A DNA stretch of 64,000 nt from Brevundimonas mediterranea. Its GTDB lineage: Bacteria > Pseudomonadota > Alphaproteobacteria > Caulobacterales > Caulobacteraceae. The translations under genes and the position numbers were made by a program. Below, piece after piece: positions 1-10,891 of this stretch. Within the stretch, counting starts at the first letter, position 1; every line of letters starts with the position of its first letter. The stretch spans positions 806,001 to 870,000 of the forward strand of contig NZ_JACIDA010000002.1 in assembly GCF_014196125.1 (NCBI RefSeq). The letters run 5' to 3'. The notes below the pieces were generated by a model that saw nothing but the letters and a program-made list of their open reading frames with translations, was not told where the DNA came from and searched no databases.

Positions 1-145
1 TCCAGCCGCCGCAGCAGCCGCACCAGGGCGTCTTGTAGGCGGTCATCCGCTTCGGCGGCGCGGCGAGGGCCGGGCCGGCGAAGGCGAGGGCCGGCAGCGC
101 CGTCAGAAGGGCGCGTCGGGAGGGGGAGGGCGAAGAGGCGGGCAT
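1..145 (-). CDS. DUF411 family metal-binding protein, N-terminal part (runs off the left edge)
   Basis: The first 48 codons of a minus-strand gene are present; the rest lies outside the window. The product begins with a signal sequence containing a twin arginine (SRRALLTALPALAFAGPALA) and continues into a TAYKTPWCGCCGGW stretch. The CGCC cysteine cluster right after the signal peptide is the hallmark of DUF411 periplasmic proteins, which often travel with copper and silver resistance genes. The adjoining Cus and Cop genes support a role in metal binding, but the actual function of the family is poorly known. Only the amino end can be judged. Confidence 0.75.
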   Translation of the reverse strand, partial: MPASSPSPSRRALLTALPALAFAGPALAAPPKRMTAYKTPWCGCCGGW

Positions 146-298
146 GACGGCATCCTGGCGAGCGAGGCGACGATCCTAGCCGGATCGCCGGGCGTTGACG
201 ACGCTGACGATGTCGCGGGCCGCCGTCAGGCCTGGCGCCCCCAGGACGCGAGCAGACCGCCCTGGCCCGAAAACCGGCGGGGCGTCGTGCGGGGCGAA

Positions 299-2337
299 CT
301 ATGGGACATTGCGCTTCAGGTCGTCCAGCCAGACCCGGGCGCTCGCGTCCGAGGGCGCCCGCCAGTCGCCGCGCGGCGAAAGGTTGCCGCCCGAAATCAC
401 CTTGGGGCCGTTCGGCATGGCGGAGCGCTTGAACTGGCTGAGGGCGAAAAACCGGGTGACAAACACCTCCAGCCATTGCTTGATCGTCGGCAGATCATAG
501 GCGGCGCGCGAGGCGGCCGGGAAGTGGGCCGGCCACGCCCCCGCCTCGAGATCCCGCCAAGCGTGCCAGGCCAGGAAGGCGACCTTGGAGGGACGCAGGC
601 CGTAGCGCGTCAGGTAGAACAGGTTGAAATCCTGCAGTTCGTAGGGCCCGATCCTGGACTGCGTGCTCTGAAGCGCGTCCGCGGCGGCCTGCGGCACCAG
701 CTCGGGCGAGATCTCCGTGCCCAGCACGCCAAGCAAGGTCGCCGAGGCCGCCTCGTCCAACTGCCCGGTGGCCGCGACCCAGCGGATCAGGTGCTGGATG
801 AGGGTCTTGGGGACCGAGCCGTTGACGTTGTAGTGGCTCATGTGATCGCCGACGCCGTAGGTCTGCCAGCCCAGCGCCGACTCGGACAGGTTGCCTGTGC
901 CGAGCACCAGGCCCTCGCGCTGGTTGGCGAGCCGGAACAGGAAGTCGCTCCTCAGCCCGGCCTGGACGTTTTCGAAGGTGACGTCGTAGACCGGTTCGCC
1001 GCGGGCGAACGGGTGGCCGATCGCCTCCAGCATCGTCCGCGCCGCGGGCCGGATGTCGATCTCTTCGCCCGTCACCCCGAGGCTTCGCATCAGGGCCCAG
1101 GCGTTGCGCTTGGTGCCCTCGCTGGTGGCGAAGCCGGGCATGGTGAAGCCCAGGATGTCCGTGCGCGGACGGCCCAGGGCGTCGAAGGCCTTCGCCGCGA
1201 CCATCAGGGCGTGGGTGGAGTCGAGGCCGCCGGAGACGCCGACCACGACGCGCCTGACGCCCGCCGCGTCGAGGCGCTTGGCGAGGCCCTGCACCTGGAT
1301 GTTGAAGGCTTCATAGCAATCCTGGTCCAGCCGGGCCGGATCGTCCGGCACGAACGGAAACCGGTCGTGCGGCCGCAGCAGCCCGATATCGACGTGCTCC
1401 GCCGCATGCTCGAAGGCGATCCGCCGGAAAGCGTGCTCGGGGTGGCCGGCGGCGGCGGCGGCGTTGTTGAAGGTGGGCGTCCGCAGCCGCTCGAGGCGCA
1501 TGCGTTCGACGTCCACGTCCGCCACGGCCATCTGGGCGACGTCCGGGAAGCGGCGGGTCGCGGCCAGCAGACGGCCGAGCTCGTGGATGGTCGCCTGCCC
1601 GTCCCAGGCCAGGTCGGTGGTGCTCTCGCCGGGCCCGGCCGCGGCGTAGAGGTAGGCGGCCTGGCATCGCATCGACTGCGAGGCGCAGAGCAGCGCGCGC
1701 TCGTCGGCCTTGCCGACCACGATGTTGGACGCCGACAGGTTGCAGAGCAGGGTGGCTCCCGCCAGCGCCGCCAGGGTCGAGGGCGGGGTGGCGGCCCAGA
1801 AGTCCTCGCAGAGCTCCATGTGGAAGACGAAGTCCGGGACGTCGCTGGCCTCGATGATCAGGTCGGTCCCGAACGGCGCCCTCTGCCCGGCGACGGCGAT
1901 GTCCAGGCCGCGCACGCCGGCGCCGGGGGCGAACCAGCGGTTCTCGTAATACTCCCGATAGTTCGGAAGGAAGCTCTTGGGCACGACCCCCAGGACGCGG
2001 CCCCGGGCGAGGGCGACGGCGCAATTGTAGAGCCGTCCGTTGCGGACGAGGGGCGCTCCCACCACCAGCACCGGCTGCAGGTCCCGGCTCGCCTGCACGA
2101 GCTCGGCGAGCGCGGCGTTCACCGCCTGAAGGAGGGCGTCCTGGAGCAGGAGGTCGTCGATCGCATAGGCGGACAGGCCCAGCTCCGGAAACAGCATGAG
2201 GTCGGCGCCGCGGGCGTGTCCCTCCCGCGCCAGTTTCAGGGTCTCGAGGAGGTTGGCCGCCGGATCGGCCACGGCGATGCGCGGCGTGCAAACCGCCACA
2301 CGCACGAACCCCTGCGCCCGGTTGGAATAGAGTTCAT
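299..2337 (-). CDS. nadE: Glutamine-dependent NAD+ synthetase (start codon out of frame with the body)
   Basis: Makes NAD+ from nicotinic acid adenine dinucleotide, ATP and glutamine. About 678 codons fit the long two-domain form. The N-terminal nitrilase-like glutaminase shows [15 protein letters not shown], a lysine in [15 protein letters not shown] and the cysteine in ELCEDFW; the C-terminal synthetase domain has the ATP-pyrophosphatase loop [14 protein letters not shown] and GTGNLSE. The only ATG with a good ribosome site (AGGAGG, 8-base spacer, ATG at 2337-2335) is one base out of frame with the conserved [15 protein letters not shown] start. This implies a one-base loss within the first codons, a sequencing error, or use of another start such as an upstream in-frame ATG near 2443. 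Otherwise the reading frame is intact. Confidence 0.85.
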
Positions 2338-2496
2338 GCGCTCGGCCTCCTTTGGCGTCGACCGGTACAGGAGCGGCCCGGCGCCCGGCAAGTTGCGCCC
2401 TCCGTCGCGCGCCGCGGCCGCCCGAGCTCGGGCCCGCCGTCATCGCGGGCAGGCGGAGCTCGCTGTCGAGGGCGTCGCGGCGCCCCCGACGGCGGC

Positions 2497-3168
2497 CTAC
2501 GGCCGCACGGCCGCGTAGAGGGAGATCGACCCGGTCGGGGTGGGAATCCGCCGCGTCTCGCTCACGGCCTCGAAGCCGGCTTCGCGCATGAGGTCCGGGA
2601 GCACGCCGAGCGCATTGGGCTCGGTGTGCTCGAAGCCGTCCAGCATCTGAACCTGCCGGAAGAGCAGGCGCATCAAGGGATTCGCCTGGCGGCCGGCGTC
2701 GGCCATATGCAGCCGGCCGCCGGGTCGAAGCGCGCCCAGGCAGGCGGCGAGGATCGCCCGCTTCACGGGCATCGGGCATTGATGCAGCACCAGGCTCGAG
2801 ACCACCTTGTCCGCGGCCGCGCCCGGCAGGATCGCGGTCAGCGCGTCCCCGTAGCCGGCTCGCCATTCCACGTGGACCCCGGCCCGGCGAGCCTTGTCGC
2901 GCGCGATCTCCAGCACCGCCTTGTCGGGATCGACGCCGATGAGGCGCGATCCCGGCGACGCCGTCTTGAGCTGGATCGCGAAGGTCCCGGTGCCGCAGCC
3001 GACGTCGAGGATTGTCTCGCCAGGCTGCGGATCGGCTTCCGACAGCAGGGCGCACCGCCAGCGACGCTCCCGGGTCATGACGGCCAGCACCCTGTCGTAG
3101 GCGCCGGTGAGCTCGTGGCGACCGAGCGCGGGGACGAAGTCTCTGTCCTGGTTCATGGCGACGAGCAT
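2497..3168 (-). CDS. Class I SAM-dependent methyltransferase
   Basis: A 223-residue cytosolic protein with a Rossmann-type methyltransferase fold. Motif I is [15 protein letters not shown] near residue 50, the acidic residue binding the ribose of SAM sits in [10 protein letters not shown], and a later [13 protein letters not shown] strand fits motif III. The pattern resembles UbiE/MenG-like and arsenite-type methyltransferases, but no substrate motif settles the choice. The second ATG (codon 5, MNQDRDF) is an equally good start because neither has a strong ribosome site. It lies 159 bases upstream of nadE on the same strand and just downstream of an AraC-type regulator gene, so co-transcription is possible. 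Confidence 0.8.
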   Translation of the reverse strand: MLVAMNQDRDFVPALGRHELTGAYDRVLAVMTRERRWRCALLSEADPQPGETILDVGCGTGTFAIQLKTASPGSRLIGVDPDKAVLEIARDKARRAGVHVEWRAGYGDALTAILPGAAADKVVSSLVLHQCPMPVKRAILAACLGALRPGGRLHMADAGRQANPLMRLLFRQVQMLDGFEHTEPNALGVLPDLMREAGFEAVSETRRIPTPTGSISLYAAVRP

Positions 3169-3207
3169 CGCCTGGATTCGGGCTCGCCGCTTGAACGAAG
3201 CGGCTGC

Positions 3208-3912
3208 TCAGCCGGAGGGGACCAGGCGCCGCGGCTGCACCCCGAACATCGCCTTCATCGTCCGCGCGAGGTGCGCGCCGTCGGAGAAGCCGGCCTCATG
3301 GGCGGCGGTGGTCACGTCGACCCCGCCCGCCAGCAGTGTCGCCGCAAGCTGCAGCCGCCGCCAGAGGACGAACCGCTTGAACGACAAGCCTTGCGCTTCG
3401 GCGAAGACGTGACGGAACCGGTCGGCCGACAAACCCGCGCGGCCCGCAGCCGCATCGAGCCGCACGGGGCCTTCCGAGAGCGCGGCGTCGATGAACGTCA
3501 GGACGCCGGCCATCCAGGACACCGCGGGCGCGGCCGGCTCGCCTCCGGCTCCGCCCGCCTGGTCCGACCAGAACCGCCGACGGCCCTCGGCCGCCAGCAC
3601 GTGGGCGCTGGACGCGCGGACGAGCACGGCCCGAAGCGCCGCGCGCGCCTCCACGCCCAGACTTCCCGGCTCGAAAAACAGGATCTCGGCCTGCGCCGCG
3701 GCGCCGAGCCGATGGCCCACGAGCGGATCGACGAGAAACGCCGTGGCGCGAAGGACGCGGCCGCCCGCAGTCTCGACGGCGATCGGCCGGTCGGCGAACA
3801 CCGCCTGCGCCGCGAGGTGCCGGTGAAGCGCGTTGTCGCCGACCGCGCCGCGCCACCGCGCCCAGCCCGGGCCGATCTGCAGACCCCCGCGCCAGGCGCC
3901 GTCAGGGCTCAC
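3208..3912 (-). CDS. AraC-family transcriptional regulator
   Basis: A 234-residue DNA-binding regulator. The C-terminal third (residues about 140-230) carries the two helix-turn-helix motifs of the AraC family: [19 protein letters not shown] and the second helix pair ending in [21 protein letters not shown], followed by the usual PRRLV end. The N-terminal part is a short sensor-like region with no motif I can name. It is upstream of the methyltransferase gene on the same strand and may control it; ligand and targets are unknown. Confidence 0.85.
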   Translation of the reverse strand: MSPDGAWRGGLQIGPGWARWRGAVGDNALHRHLAAQAVFADRPIAVETAGGRVLRATAFLVDPLVGHRLGAAAQAEILFFEPGSLGVEARAALRAVLVRASSAHVLAAEGRRRFWSDQAGGAGGEPAAPAVSWMAGVLTFIDAALSEGPVRLDAAAGRAGLSADRFRHVFAEAQGLSFKRFVLWRRLQLAATLLAGGVDVTTAAHEAGFSDGAHLARTMKAMFGVQPRRLVPSG

Positions 3913-3948
3913 CGGCGCGCCACAGGCGGGAAACGACGCCGGATGGGG

Positions 3949-4266
3949 TCAGTCACGGTCCCGGCCCCCGGATCGGCCGCGGCGATCTCGCTCGTCGCGG
4001 CGGTCGGATCGCGCGGGCTCGTCGGCGTCGTCCTCGAGGCGCTCTTCCCGCGCCCCGGACGCCACGCCGGCGGGACCGATTCGCCAGCTCACGACGGCGA
4101 CCACCAGGAGCACCAGCAGCAGGGCGGCGGCCACCGAGCCCCGGCGGGACCGCCCAAGAAGATCCGACGCGGGCGCCCGTCGTTGAGGAGTCAGATCGAT
4201 GGACCTCAGCAGGCACGACAGGCGTGCCTCGCCCGACCTTGAGGGCATTCCGTTCATGTCGCTCAT
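3949..4266 (-). CDS. Small single-span membrane protein with a charged tail
   Basis: About 105 residues starting MSDMNGMPSRSG. The start was chosen because AGGAGG lies 8 bases before this ATG; a longer version beginning at 4317 has no such site. One hydrophobic segment (AALLLVLLVVAVVSWRI) is followed by a highly charged Arg/Asp/Glu-rich tail (RRDERDRRGRSGGRDRD), predicted to be an inner-membrane protein with a disordered end. I do not recognise the family. It may be co-transcribed with the AraC regulator gene 36 bases downstream. Confidence 0.6.
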   Translation of the reverse strand: MSDMNGMPSRSGEARLSCLLRSIDLTPQRRAPASDLLGRSRRGSVAAALLLVLLVVAVVSWRIGPAGVASGAREERLEDDADEPARSDRRDERDRRGRSGGRDRD

Positions 4267-4414
4267 GTCACCCACCTCCTTCAAGATCGAACTCGGGTAC
4301 TCCAAGGCGAGTTCCAACGCTGCGGTCCCTCAGTCCACGGTTCGGCTTGTTCGCACGACATCCCCGCGCCGAGCGCCGCCTCGAAGCCCATTCGGGTTCG
4401 GACCGAAACAACTC

Positions 4415-4432
4415 GGACAGTCGGCACTGTCC
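4415..4432. promoter_or_regulatory. Perfect inverted repeat GGACAGT-N4-ACTGTCC
   Basis: A 7-base perfect inverted repeat with a 4-base spacer (GGACAGT CGGC ACTGTCC), with a second small palindrome TTCGGACCGAA at 4400-4410. Both lie in the roughly 300-base gene-free stretch between the end of the cus operon and the small membrane protein gene, that is, in the probable promoter region of the latter. It could be an operator or a short hairpin; nothing identifies the binding protein. Confidence 0.35.
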
Positions 4433-4476
4433 ATCTTCACGCCGCTTTGAAGCCGTCTGCTGAACCCATAAAGGCT

Positions 4477-4514
4477 CGACGCGGCGGAGAAGCCAAAGGT
4501 TCCCCGCCGCGTCG
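4477..4514 (-). terminator. Probable terminator of the cus operon
   Basis: An 11-base perfect stem (CGACGCGGCGG / CCGCCGCGTCG) with a 16-base loop, 50 bases past the stop codon of the last gene of the minus-strand cus operon. A short T run (CCTTTAT on the minus strand) follows. The stem is strong but the T tract is weak, so it is a terminator candidate rather than a textbook one. Confidence 0.5.
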
Positions 4515-4563
4515 TCAACCCGGACGCCGCCGCCCCGTGCGACGACAGTCCGGCAGCAGGGGA

Positions 4564-4974
4564 TTACTGCGGCCGAATCGCCTTCACTTCGCCCGCGCTG
4601 CCTGTAACGACCAGATCAAACTCGACCCGGTCGCCGACCTTCGCCTGGTCAATCAGGGCGGGTGACGCCGCGAAGCCCATGGTCATCGCGGGCCATTCCA
4701 GACTGGCGATCGGCTCGTGCTCGATCGTGATCTTGCCGCCCTCCGCGTCGATGGCCGAAATCACCCCGCGCGCGGTCGCGGACTCCTCTCCGGCCGCCGA
4801 CGACATGGCGTCCATCTCCGCGGGCGCCGCGGGGGCAACGGCGGAACCGGTGGCGGCTGGGGTTTCCGTCTCCGTCGCCGGCTGCTGACTGCAGGCCGCC
4901 AGGGCAATGACCGCCCCGGCTGACAGGCTCAGGCCGAGGGCGAGCCTGGCCGACTTCACGAACAGGTTTTTCAT
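4564..4974 (-). CDS. CusF-like copper-binding lipoprotein
   Basis: A 136-residue exported protein. The signal ends in a lipobox ([12 protein letters not shown]), so the mature protein should be lipid-anchored facing the periplasm. After an Ala/Pro/Glu-rich linker comes a small beta-barrel domain with [20 protein letters not shown] and [13 protein letters not shown]. The W...MTM arrangement is the metal site of CusF, which binds Cu(I)/Ag(I) and hands it to CusB. It is the last gene of the operon and overlaps the end of the cusA gene by four bases, so it is translationally coupled to the pump. CusF proteins are usually soluble; the lipid anchor is a variation. Confidence 0.85.
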   Translation of the reverse strand: MKNLFVKSARLALGLSLSAGAVIALAACSQQPATETETPAATGSAVAPAAPAEMDAMSSAAGEESATARGVISAIDAEGGKITIEHEPIASLEWPAMTMGFAASPALIDQAKVGDRVEFDLVVTGSAGEVKAIRPQ

Positions 4975-7900
4975 AGGGTAGCTCCTTGGGTGGGGGTTTG
5001 GGTGGGACGTGATTTCCGGCGTCTCAGGAGGAGATAGCCGGCTGGGATGACGAGCATCGACAGGAGGGGCGCGGTGATCATGCCGCCAATGACTGGCGCC
5101 GCGATCCGGGTCATGATCTCCGACCCCGCGCCGTGGCCGATCAGGATCGGGAACAGACCGCCCAAGATCACGGCGACCGTCATCGCCTTGGGCCGGACCC
5201 GCAGAAGGGCGCCCTCGCGAACGGCCTCCTCGACCTGCTCCCGGTCGGGATCAGGTCCTCGATCCTTCAGCGCATGTTTGAGATAGATCAGCATCACGAC
5301 GCCGAACTCCGCCGACAGGCCAGCGAGGGCGATGAAGCCAACCCCGGTCGCGACCGACTGATCGAAGCCCATCAGATAGAGCAACCAGAAGCCGCCGGTC
5401 AGGGCGAATGGCAGGGTGCCCATGATGAGGAGGGCTTCGTCGAAGCGCCCGAAGGTCAGATAGAGCAGGATGAAGATGATCACGAGCGTGGCCGGAACCA
5501 CGATCTTTAGCCGCTCGGCCGCCCGTTCCAGATATTCGAACTGGCCGGAGTAGGCGATGCTGACGCCCGGCGCGAGATCCACCTCGCTGGCGACCGCCTG
5601 ACGCAGATCGGCGACGACAGACGCGAGGTCGCGCCCCCGAGTGTCGACATAGACCCAGGTGGTCAGCCTGCCGTTCTCGGACTTGAGCATCGGCGGGCCG
5701 TCCGCGATCTGGATATTGGTGACCGTGCCAAGGGTGATCTGCTGGCCCGACGGCGTCAGCATCGGCAGGGCGCGCAGTTGCTCCAGACTGTCGCGCAATT
5801 CTCTCGGGTAACGGACGCTGATCGGATAGCGGGCGAGCCCCTCCACCGTCTGTCCGATCGTCTCGCCGCCCACGGCGCCCGATACGATCGATTGGACATC
5901 GGCGATGTTCAGGCCGTAGCGGGCCGCCGCGCGCCGGTCGATGTCGATGTCGACATAACGCCCGCCGGTCAGGCGTTCGGCCAAGGCGGAGGTCACGCCC
6001 GGTACGGTCCTGGCGACATCGGCCACCTGGGCCGCGATACGGTCCATCGCGGCCAGGTCAGAGCCGGACACCTTGACGCCGACGGGGCTCTTGATGCCCG
6101 TCGCCAGCATGTCGATGCGATTTCGGATGGGAGGGACCCAGACGTTGGACAGTCCGGGGACCTGAACCGCGCGATCGAGTTCTTCGATCAGTTTTTCCGG
6201 GGTCATGCCCGGCCGCCATTCATCGCGCGGCTTGAACTGGATGGTGGTCTCGAACATCTCCAGCGGAGCCGGATCCGTGGCGGTTTCCGCCCGGCCCGCC
6301 TTGCCGAACACGGTCGCCACTTCGGGCACGGTGCGGATCATCCGGTCCGTCTGTTGCAGCAGTTCCGCGGCCTTGGCCGGGGAGAGACCCGGCTGGGCCG
6401 AAGGCATATACAGCAGGTCGCCCTCGTCCATCGCCGGCATGAATTCGCCGCCGAGCTGGCTAAGAGGCCAGGCGGTGGTGGCGAAGATCAGCAAGGCTGC
6501 CACCAAGGTCTTTCTGGGATGATGCAGCACCCAGTCCAATGGCCCGCGATAGATGCGCGTGAGCCAGCGATTGATCGGATTGCTCTGTTCGGCCGGGATC
6601 CGTCCGCGGATCAGATAGCCCATCAGAACCGGCACGAGAGTGATGGACAGGATCGCCGCCGCCGCCATCGCATAGCTCTTGGTAAAGGCTAGGGGCGCGA
6701 ACAGCCGGCCCTCCTGGGCCTGCAGGCTGAACACCGGGATGAACGACAGGGTGATGATCAGCAGGCTCAGGAACAGCGCGGGGCCGACCTCCACGGCCGC
6801 CTCGGTGATGACCTTCCAGCGATCTTCGCCCGCCAGCTTTTCATCCGGGTGATCGTGTTCCCATCGTTCGATGTGTTTGTGGGCGTTCTCGATCATGACC
6901 ACCGCCGCATCCACCATGGCGCCGATGGCGATGGCGATGCCGCCCAGCGACATGATGTTGGCGTTCACGCCCTGAAGATTCATGATCAGGAAGGCCGCCA
7001 GGACGCCCAGCGGCAGGGTCAGGATGGCGACCAGCGCCGACCGGGCGTGCCAGAGGAACAGGCCGCAGACCAGGGCGACGACTATGAACTCCTCGATCAG
7101 CTTGCCGCTCAGATTGTCGATCGCCCGGTCGATGAGCTGCGAGCGATCGTAGGTCGTCACCACTTCGACTCCCGGGGGCAGTCCGGCTTTGAGCGTCTCG
7201 AGTTTCTCGGTCACGGCCGCGATCGTGGCGCGGGCGTTTGCGCCGGATCGAAGGATGACGACGCCGCCCGCGACCTCGCCTTCGCCGTTGAGCTCGGCTA
7301 TGCCGCGTCTCATCTCCGGGCCGATCTGGATGGTCGCGACATCCCCGAGGCTGATCGGCACGCCTCCAGCCGCCGTGCGGAGCGGCACGGCCCGGAAGTC
7401 GTCGAGCTCGGTCAGATAGCCGTTGGCGCGGATCATGTATTCGGCTTCGGCGAGCTGGAGCACCGAGCCGCCCGTCTCGCCGTTGGCGCGCTGGAGAGCG
7501 TCCACCACCGCCTGATGGGTGACGCCGTAGGACGCGAGCCTGACGGGGTCGAGCACCACCTGGTATTGCCGCACCATGCCGCCCAGGCTGGCGACCTCGG
7601 CGACCCCCGGCACGGTCTTCAGCTCGTAGCGGAGGAACCAATCCTGCAGGCTTCGCAATTGCGCCAGATCGTTGCGGCCTGTGCGATCGACCAGGGCGTA
7701 TTCATAGACCCAGCCTACGCCGGTGGCGTCCGGACCAAGTGCCGGTTGGGCGGTCGCGGGAAGCCGCGCCTGCACCTGGCTGAGGTATTCGAGGACCCGG
7801 GAACGCGCCCAGTAGAGGTCCGTCCCATCTTCGAACAGCACATAGACGAAGCTGTCGCCGAAGAAGGAATAGCCTCGAACCGTTCGCGCGCCGGGTACGG

Positions 7901-8123
7901 ACAGCATGGTGGTCGCCAGAGGATAGGTGACCTGGTTCTCGACGATCTGGGGCGCCTGCCCCGGGTAGCTGGTGCGAATGATGACCTGCACGTCCGACAG
8001 GTCCGGCAAGGCGTCGACCGGCGTACTGCGAACCGCGAACAGGCCGGCGGCGAGCAGGGCGACGGCGGCCATAAGGACGAGGAAGCGCCCCTTGACCGAG
8101 GCGCGAATGACCGCGGCGATCAT
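4971..8123 (-). CDS. cusA: Heavy-metal RND efflux pump, inner-membrane subunit (CusA/CzcA family)
   Basis: A 1050-residue proton-driven exporter with the usual HME-RND architecture: one N-terminal membrane span ([19 protein letters not shown]), a large periplasmic loop, a bundle of spans carrying [23 protein letters not shown], a second periplasmic loop and a terminal span bundle. The acidic proton-relay residue lies in the [12 protein letters not shown] span. Together with the CusF-like and adaptor genes it most likely exports Cu(I)/Ag(I); Zn/Co/Cd export cannot be excluded from sequence alone. It overlaps both neighbouring genes by four bases, giving one operon in the order outer-membrane channel, adaptor, pump, metal chaperone. 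Confidence 0.92.
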   Translation of the reverse strand: MIAAVIRASVKGRFLVLMAAVALLAAGLFAVRSTPVDALPDLSDVQVIIRTSYPGQAPQIVENQVTYPLATTMLSVPGARTVRGYSFFGDSFVYVLFEDGTDLYWARSRVLEYLSQVQARLPATAQPALGPDATGVGWVYEYALVDRTGRNDLAQLRSLQDWFLRYELKTVPGVAEVASLGGMVRQYQVVLDPVRLASYGVTHQAVVDALQRANGETGGSVLQLAEAEYMIRANGYLTELDDFRAVPLRTAAGGVPISLGDVATIQIGPEMRRGIAELNGEGEVAGGVVILRSGANARATIAAVTEKLETLKAGLPPGVEVVTTYDRSQLIDRAIDNLSGKLIEEFIVVALVCGLFLWHARSALVAILTLPLGVLAAFLIMNLQGVNANIMSLGGIAIAIGAMVDAAVVMIENAHKHIERWEHDHPDEKLAGEDRWKVITEAAVEVGPALFLSLLIITLSFIPVFSLQAQEGRLFAPLAFTKSYAMAAAAILSITLVPVLMGYLIRGRIPAEQSNPINRWLTRIYRGPLDWVLHHPRKTLVAALLIFATTAWPLSQLGGEFMPAMDEGDLLYMPSAQPGLSPAKAAELLQQTDRMIRTVPEVATVFGKAGRAETATDPAPLEMFETTIQFKPRDEWRPGMTPEKLIEELDRAVQVPGLSNVWVPPIRNRIDMLATGIKSPVGVKVSGSDLAAMDRIAAQVADVARTVPGVTSALAERLTGGRYVDIDIDRRAAARYGLNIADVQSIVSGAVGGETIGQTVEGLARYPISVRYPRELRDSLEQLRALPMLTPSGQQITLGTVTNIQIADGPPMLKSENGRLTTWVYVDTRGRDLASVVADLRQAVASEVDLAPGVSIAYSGQFEYLERAAERLKIVVPATLVIIFILLYLTFGRFDEALLIMGTLPFALTGGFWLLYLMGFDQSVATGVGFIALAGLSAEFGVVMLIYLKHALKDRGPDPDREQVEEAVREGALLRVRPKAMTVAVILGGLFPILIGHGAGSEIMTRIAAPVIGGMITAPLLSMLVIPAGYLLLRRRKSRPTQTPTQGATL

Positions 8124-9421
8124 TGGCTCGACCTCCCGCGCGAGGCGGGCGCGGCCATGGATGCGCCCGTTGGGGCGGCGGTGGCGGGCCGGGACGTCGG
8201 GCCGATCGGCCGCGCCGTTACGCCTGACAGGCTGGCTTCGGAATCGATCAGGAACTGCCCCGACGCGACGATCCGTTCGCCTTCCCTGAGACCGGCGAGG
8301 ATCTCGGTTTGCCCCCCGGCTTCTCGCCCGACACGGACCTCGGCCGGTTGATACCGGCCTTCCGGCCGGGCGAGCATGACAATGTCCCGTTCACCCGTTC
8401 GGATCACCGCCTCGGTCGGCACGAGCAACGCCGTCGTCGAACCGCCGCCGAAGGTGATCCGGCCGAACATGCCGGGGCGCAAACGGCCCCCGCGATTGGC
8501 CATTTCGATCCGTCCCGTGACCGTGCGGCTGTCGCCGACGAGTTCCGGCAACAGGGCGGTCAGACGACCCGTGAACCGCTCTCCCGGGAACGCGGTCAAA
8601 GCCACCTCGACGGACTGTCCGACCCTTAGCCGGCTCCCCAGCGCCTCCGGGATGGCGGCATTGACCCAGACGGTGGCCAGGCCGTTGATCTCGGCCAAGG
8701 TCATGCCTTGGGTCACGCTCATGCCGGCGCGCACGCCCAGGGTCTTGATCACGCCGCCAGTGGGCGTTGAGATCGTGATCGTGTTTCGCGCCCGCCCGCT
8801 GCGCTCCACCGAGGCGATCAGGCTCTCGGACATGCCCATCAGCACCAGTCGCTGCCGCGCCGCCTGGATCAGGGGCGTGTTGCCGGTGCGCCGTACGGCC
8901 AGATATTCCGTCTGGGCGCCGCCCCAGGTCGGGATGAGCAAATCGACCAGAGGCGCGCCCGCAGCGATGACATCGCCCGGCGCGCGGTTGTAGACTCGCT
9001 GCACGAAGCCGTCGGCCCGCGACTGGACCACGGCGATGTCGCGTTCATTGTAATCGACCACCGCCGTGGCGCTCAGATCGCCCTCAAGGTCGCCACGGCG
9101 AGCCGTGGCATACCGGACCCCCAAATTCTGGGCCAGCGCCGGATCGATTCGAACGCCGGGGGTGGCGGTCGTTCCCCCCTCATCGGCATATTTGGGGATG
9201 GTCTCCATGTTCATGGACGACTTCCCCGGCCCCGGGTAGCGTTCGTTTGGAACCATGGGATCGTACCAATAGAGGATCTCGCGCTCCCCTCCCCCCTCGG
9301 CGGTCTCACCGCCGGCCCCATCCAGCCGCGGAGCGACGACGATGCCGGCCCCGACGCCGACCCCGACCAAAAGAAGCGCGCCCATGGCGATGCCCAGGCG
9401 TTTGTTGCGAAGGGCGTTCAT
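8120..9421 (-). CDS. cusB: RND efflux periplasmic adaptor subunit (CusB-like)
   Basis: A 433-residue membrane-fusion protein linking the inner-membrane pump to the outer-membrane channel. An N-terminal membrane anchor ([21 protein letters not shown]) is followed by the heavy-metal-binding segment [24 protein letters not shown], whose methionines match the CusB metal-uptake region. Barrel-sandwich and beta-barrel domains follow ([33 protein letters not shown]). Four-base overlaps with cusA and the channel gene indicate coupled translation. The extra methionines favour Cu/Ag over Zn/Co/Cd. Confidence 0.9.
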   Translation of the reverse strand: MNALRNKRLGIAMGALLLVGVGVGAGIVVAPRLDGAGGETAEGGGEREILYWYDPMVPNERYPGPGKSSMNMETIPKYADEGGTTATPGVRIDPALAQNLGVRYATARRGDLEGDLSATAVVDYNERDIAVVQSRADGFVQRVYNRAPGDVIAAGAPLVDLLIPTWGGAQTEYLAVRRTGNTPLIQAARQRLVLMGMSESLIASVERSGRARNTITISTPTGGVIKTLGVRAGMSVTQGMTLAEINGLATVWVNAAIPEALGSRLRVGQSVEVALTAFPGERFTGRLTALLPELVGDSRTVTGRIEMANRGGRLRPGMFGRITFGGGSTTALLVPTEAVIRTGERDIVMLARPEGRYQPAEVRVGREAGGQTEILAGLREGERIVASGQFLIDSEASLSGVTARPIGPTSRPATAAPTGASMAAPASRGRSSQ

Positions 9422-10794
9422 CGGTCGTCGTTCCCATAGGTGAGAGTGATCTCGACCACTTGACGCATCACGGCGGCCTCGCGATCGAGCGTGTCGAGCC
9501 GGGCGTTGGCCACGGCGGTGAAGGCTTCGAGAACTTCAACGATGCCCGCCCGACCCGCCGCATAGCTCGCGGTTTCGAGATCGGAACGCTGAAGGACACT
9601 GGGCAGAACGACGTCGCGCGACCGGACCCATTGATCGTGAGCGGTCGCGTATTCGGCCAGGGCGCTTCGCAGCGACGCGGTCAACACGCGCTCAGCGTCC
9701 TCACGCTCGGCGGTGACCCGCAGCGCATCAGCGGCGCGCGCGGCGATGACGGGATCCTGCCTTCGACCGGGAAAGATCGGCAGCCGCACGCTCGCTCCGA
9801 CGGAGAACAGATCGCCGAACCGCTCATCGCGGCGGGCGTAGCTGGCTTGGAACGACCAGTCCGGGCGACGTCCGGCGCGGGCCAGGTCGACCTCGGCTTC
9901 GGCGCGGCGCGCGGCGGCTCCATAGGCCCGCACGGTCGGCAGCTGGGCGATGCCGTTCCGCAAGGCGGTCAGGTCGAGATCGTCCTGCGGCGGCGGGCCA
10001 ACCGTCTCGGGATCGGCGTCGCCCGTCCACCGGGCGAGTTCGGCTCGCGCCTTCTCGATGTCGGCGGCGAGACTGCTGCGGCGATCGTCAAGATCGGCTT
10101 TGAGCTGAACGGGCCCGAGAGCGTTGGCGGGCCGATAGGCGCCGGACGCGACTCCGGCCGGGGCGGCGTCCCACAGGGGTTGCAACGTCGCCAGCAGCTC
10201 TTCCAACGCCGCAAAGCGGCGTTCGGCATAGAACAGGTCGATCCACGCAAGGCCCACGGCGACCCGGACCTCTCGTCGCGCGACGGACTCCTCAGCGCCG
10301 GCGACGCCGATCGCCGCCTCGGCGATGTCTCGCTCGGCGCGACGACGCGCGCGGCTGGGCACCTCCTGCTCGACGCCGATCCTGAGCATGGTGAAGTCTT
10401 CATCGAATTGCCCCGCGAACGGCCCGGTCACCGGATATCCGTCGAGACCGACGGAGAGCCGGGGGTCCGGCAGAAGCCCCGCTGCCGGAACGGCCGCACG
10501 AGCGGCGTCGACACCCAATGCGCTGGCGCGCAGACTGGGTGCGCTGAACGCCGCGCGGGCCAGGGCCTCGTCGAACGTCTGGGGGTCAGCCTGGGCCGGC
10601 GCGGTCCAGACGCTCAGGAGCAGAACGGAAGCGGGAAGGATCGCCCAGCTTGCGGTTAGCTCACGGCACCGGGTGGGCGCCGAAGCCTCGGCTCGCCGCG
10701 TCGTGACGCGCGGCAGGCGGACACGGGGCGGCTGACAAGCAGACGCGCGTGTCGCCGTCCTCAAACGAATGGTCATGAAATTCCTCGAAACCAT
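9418..10794 (-). CDS. cusC: TolC-family outer-membrane channel of the Cus system (CusC-like)
   Basis: About 458 residues, first gene of the cus operon. After a signal region (ASVLLLSVWTAPAQA) it shows the repeated coiled-coil, outer-membrane-factor pattern: FDEALARAAFSAPSLRASALGVDAA, LPDPRLSVGL, and a second half with LPIFPGRRQDPVIAARAADA. It forms the exit duct of the efflux pump. The stretch before the signal peptide is unusually long and basic (about 50 residues), so the true start is probably later than the first ATG, perhaps at one of the downstream starts before the hydrophobic segment. Confidence 0.88.
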   Translation of the reverse strand: MVSRNFMTIRLRTATRASACQPPRVRLPRVTTRRAEASAPTRCRELTASWAILPASVLLLSVWTAPAQADPQTFDEALARAAFSAPSLRASALGVDAARAAVPAAGLLPDPRLSVGLDGYPVTGPFAGQFDEDFTMLRIGVEQEVPSRARRRAERDIAEAAIGVAGAEESVARREVRVAVGLAWIDLFYAERRFAALEELLATLQPLWDAAPAGVASGAYRPANALGPVQLKADLDDRRSSLAADIEKARAELARWTGDADPETVGPPPQDDLDLTALRNGIAQLPTVRAYGAAARRAEAEVDLARAGRRPDWSFQASYARRDERFGDLFSVGASVRLPIFPGRRQDPVIAARAADALRVTAEREDAERVLTASLRSALAEYATAHDQWVRSRDVVLPSVLQRSDLETASYAAGRAGIVEVLEAFTAVANARLDTLDREAAVMRQVVEITLTYGNDDR

Positions 10795-10843
10795 CGGACC
10801 CGCCGTGAGGGCAGGACACCGGCGAAGGGCTCAGATCGATCGG

Positions 10844-10857
10844 TTACCGCGGCGTAA
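10844..10857. promoter_or_regulatory. Inverted repeat TTACCGCGGCGTAA before the cus operon
   Basis: A palindromic TTAC-N6-GTAA element about 50 bases upstream of the first cus gene, in the gap between that gene and the divergent-side periplasmic protein gene. Response regulators of the CopR/CzcR type bind related repeats, so it is a plausible metal-responsive operator. No regulator gene of that type is present in this window. Confidence 0.35.
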
Positions 10858-10891
10858 CGTCGCGCACGGCCTACCGTTCAGCGAAAGCGTT

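Noticed and set aside
287-2518. Long plus-strand reading frame of 743 codons
   Set aside because: It is the mirror of nadE. Composition is Arg/Gly/Pro/Val-rich with no domain, while the minus strand encodes a clear NAD synthetase.
4330-4518. 62-codon minus-strand ORF in the gap before the cus operon end
   Set aside because: No ribosome site or family features, and it overlaps a likely terminator hairpin.
9247-10659. Plus-strand reading frame of 470 codons
   Set aside because: Antisense to the outer-membrane channel gene; no start signal or domain.
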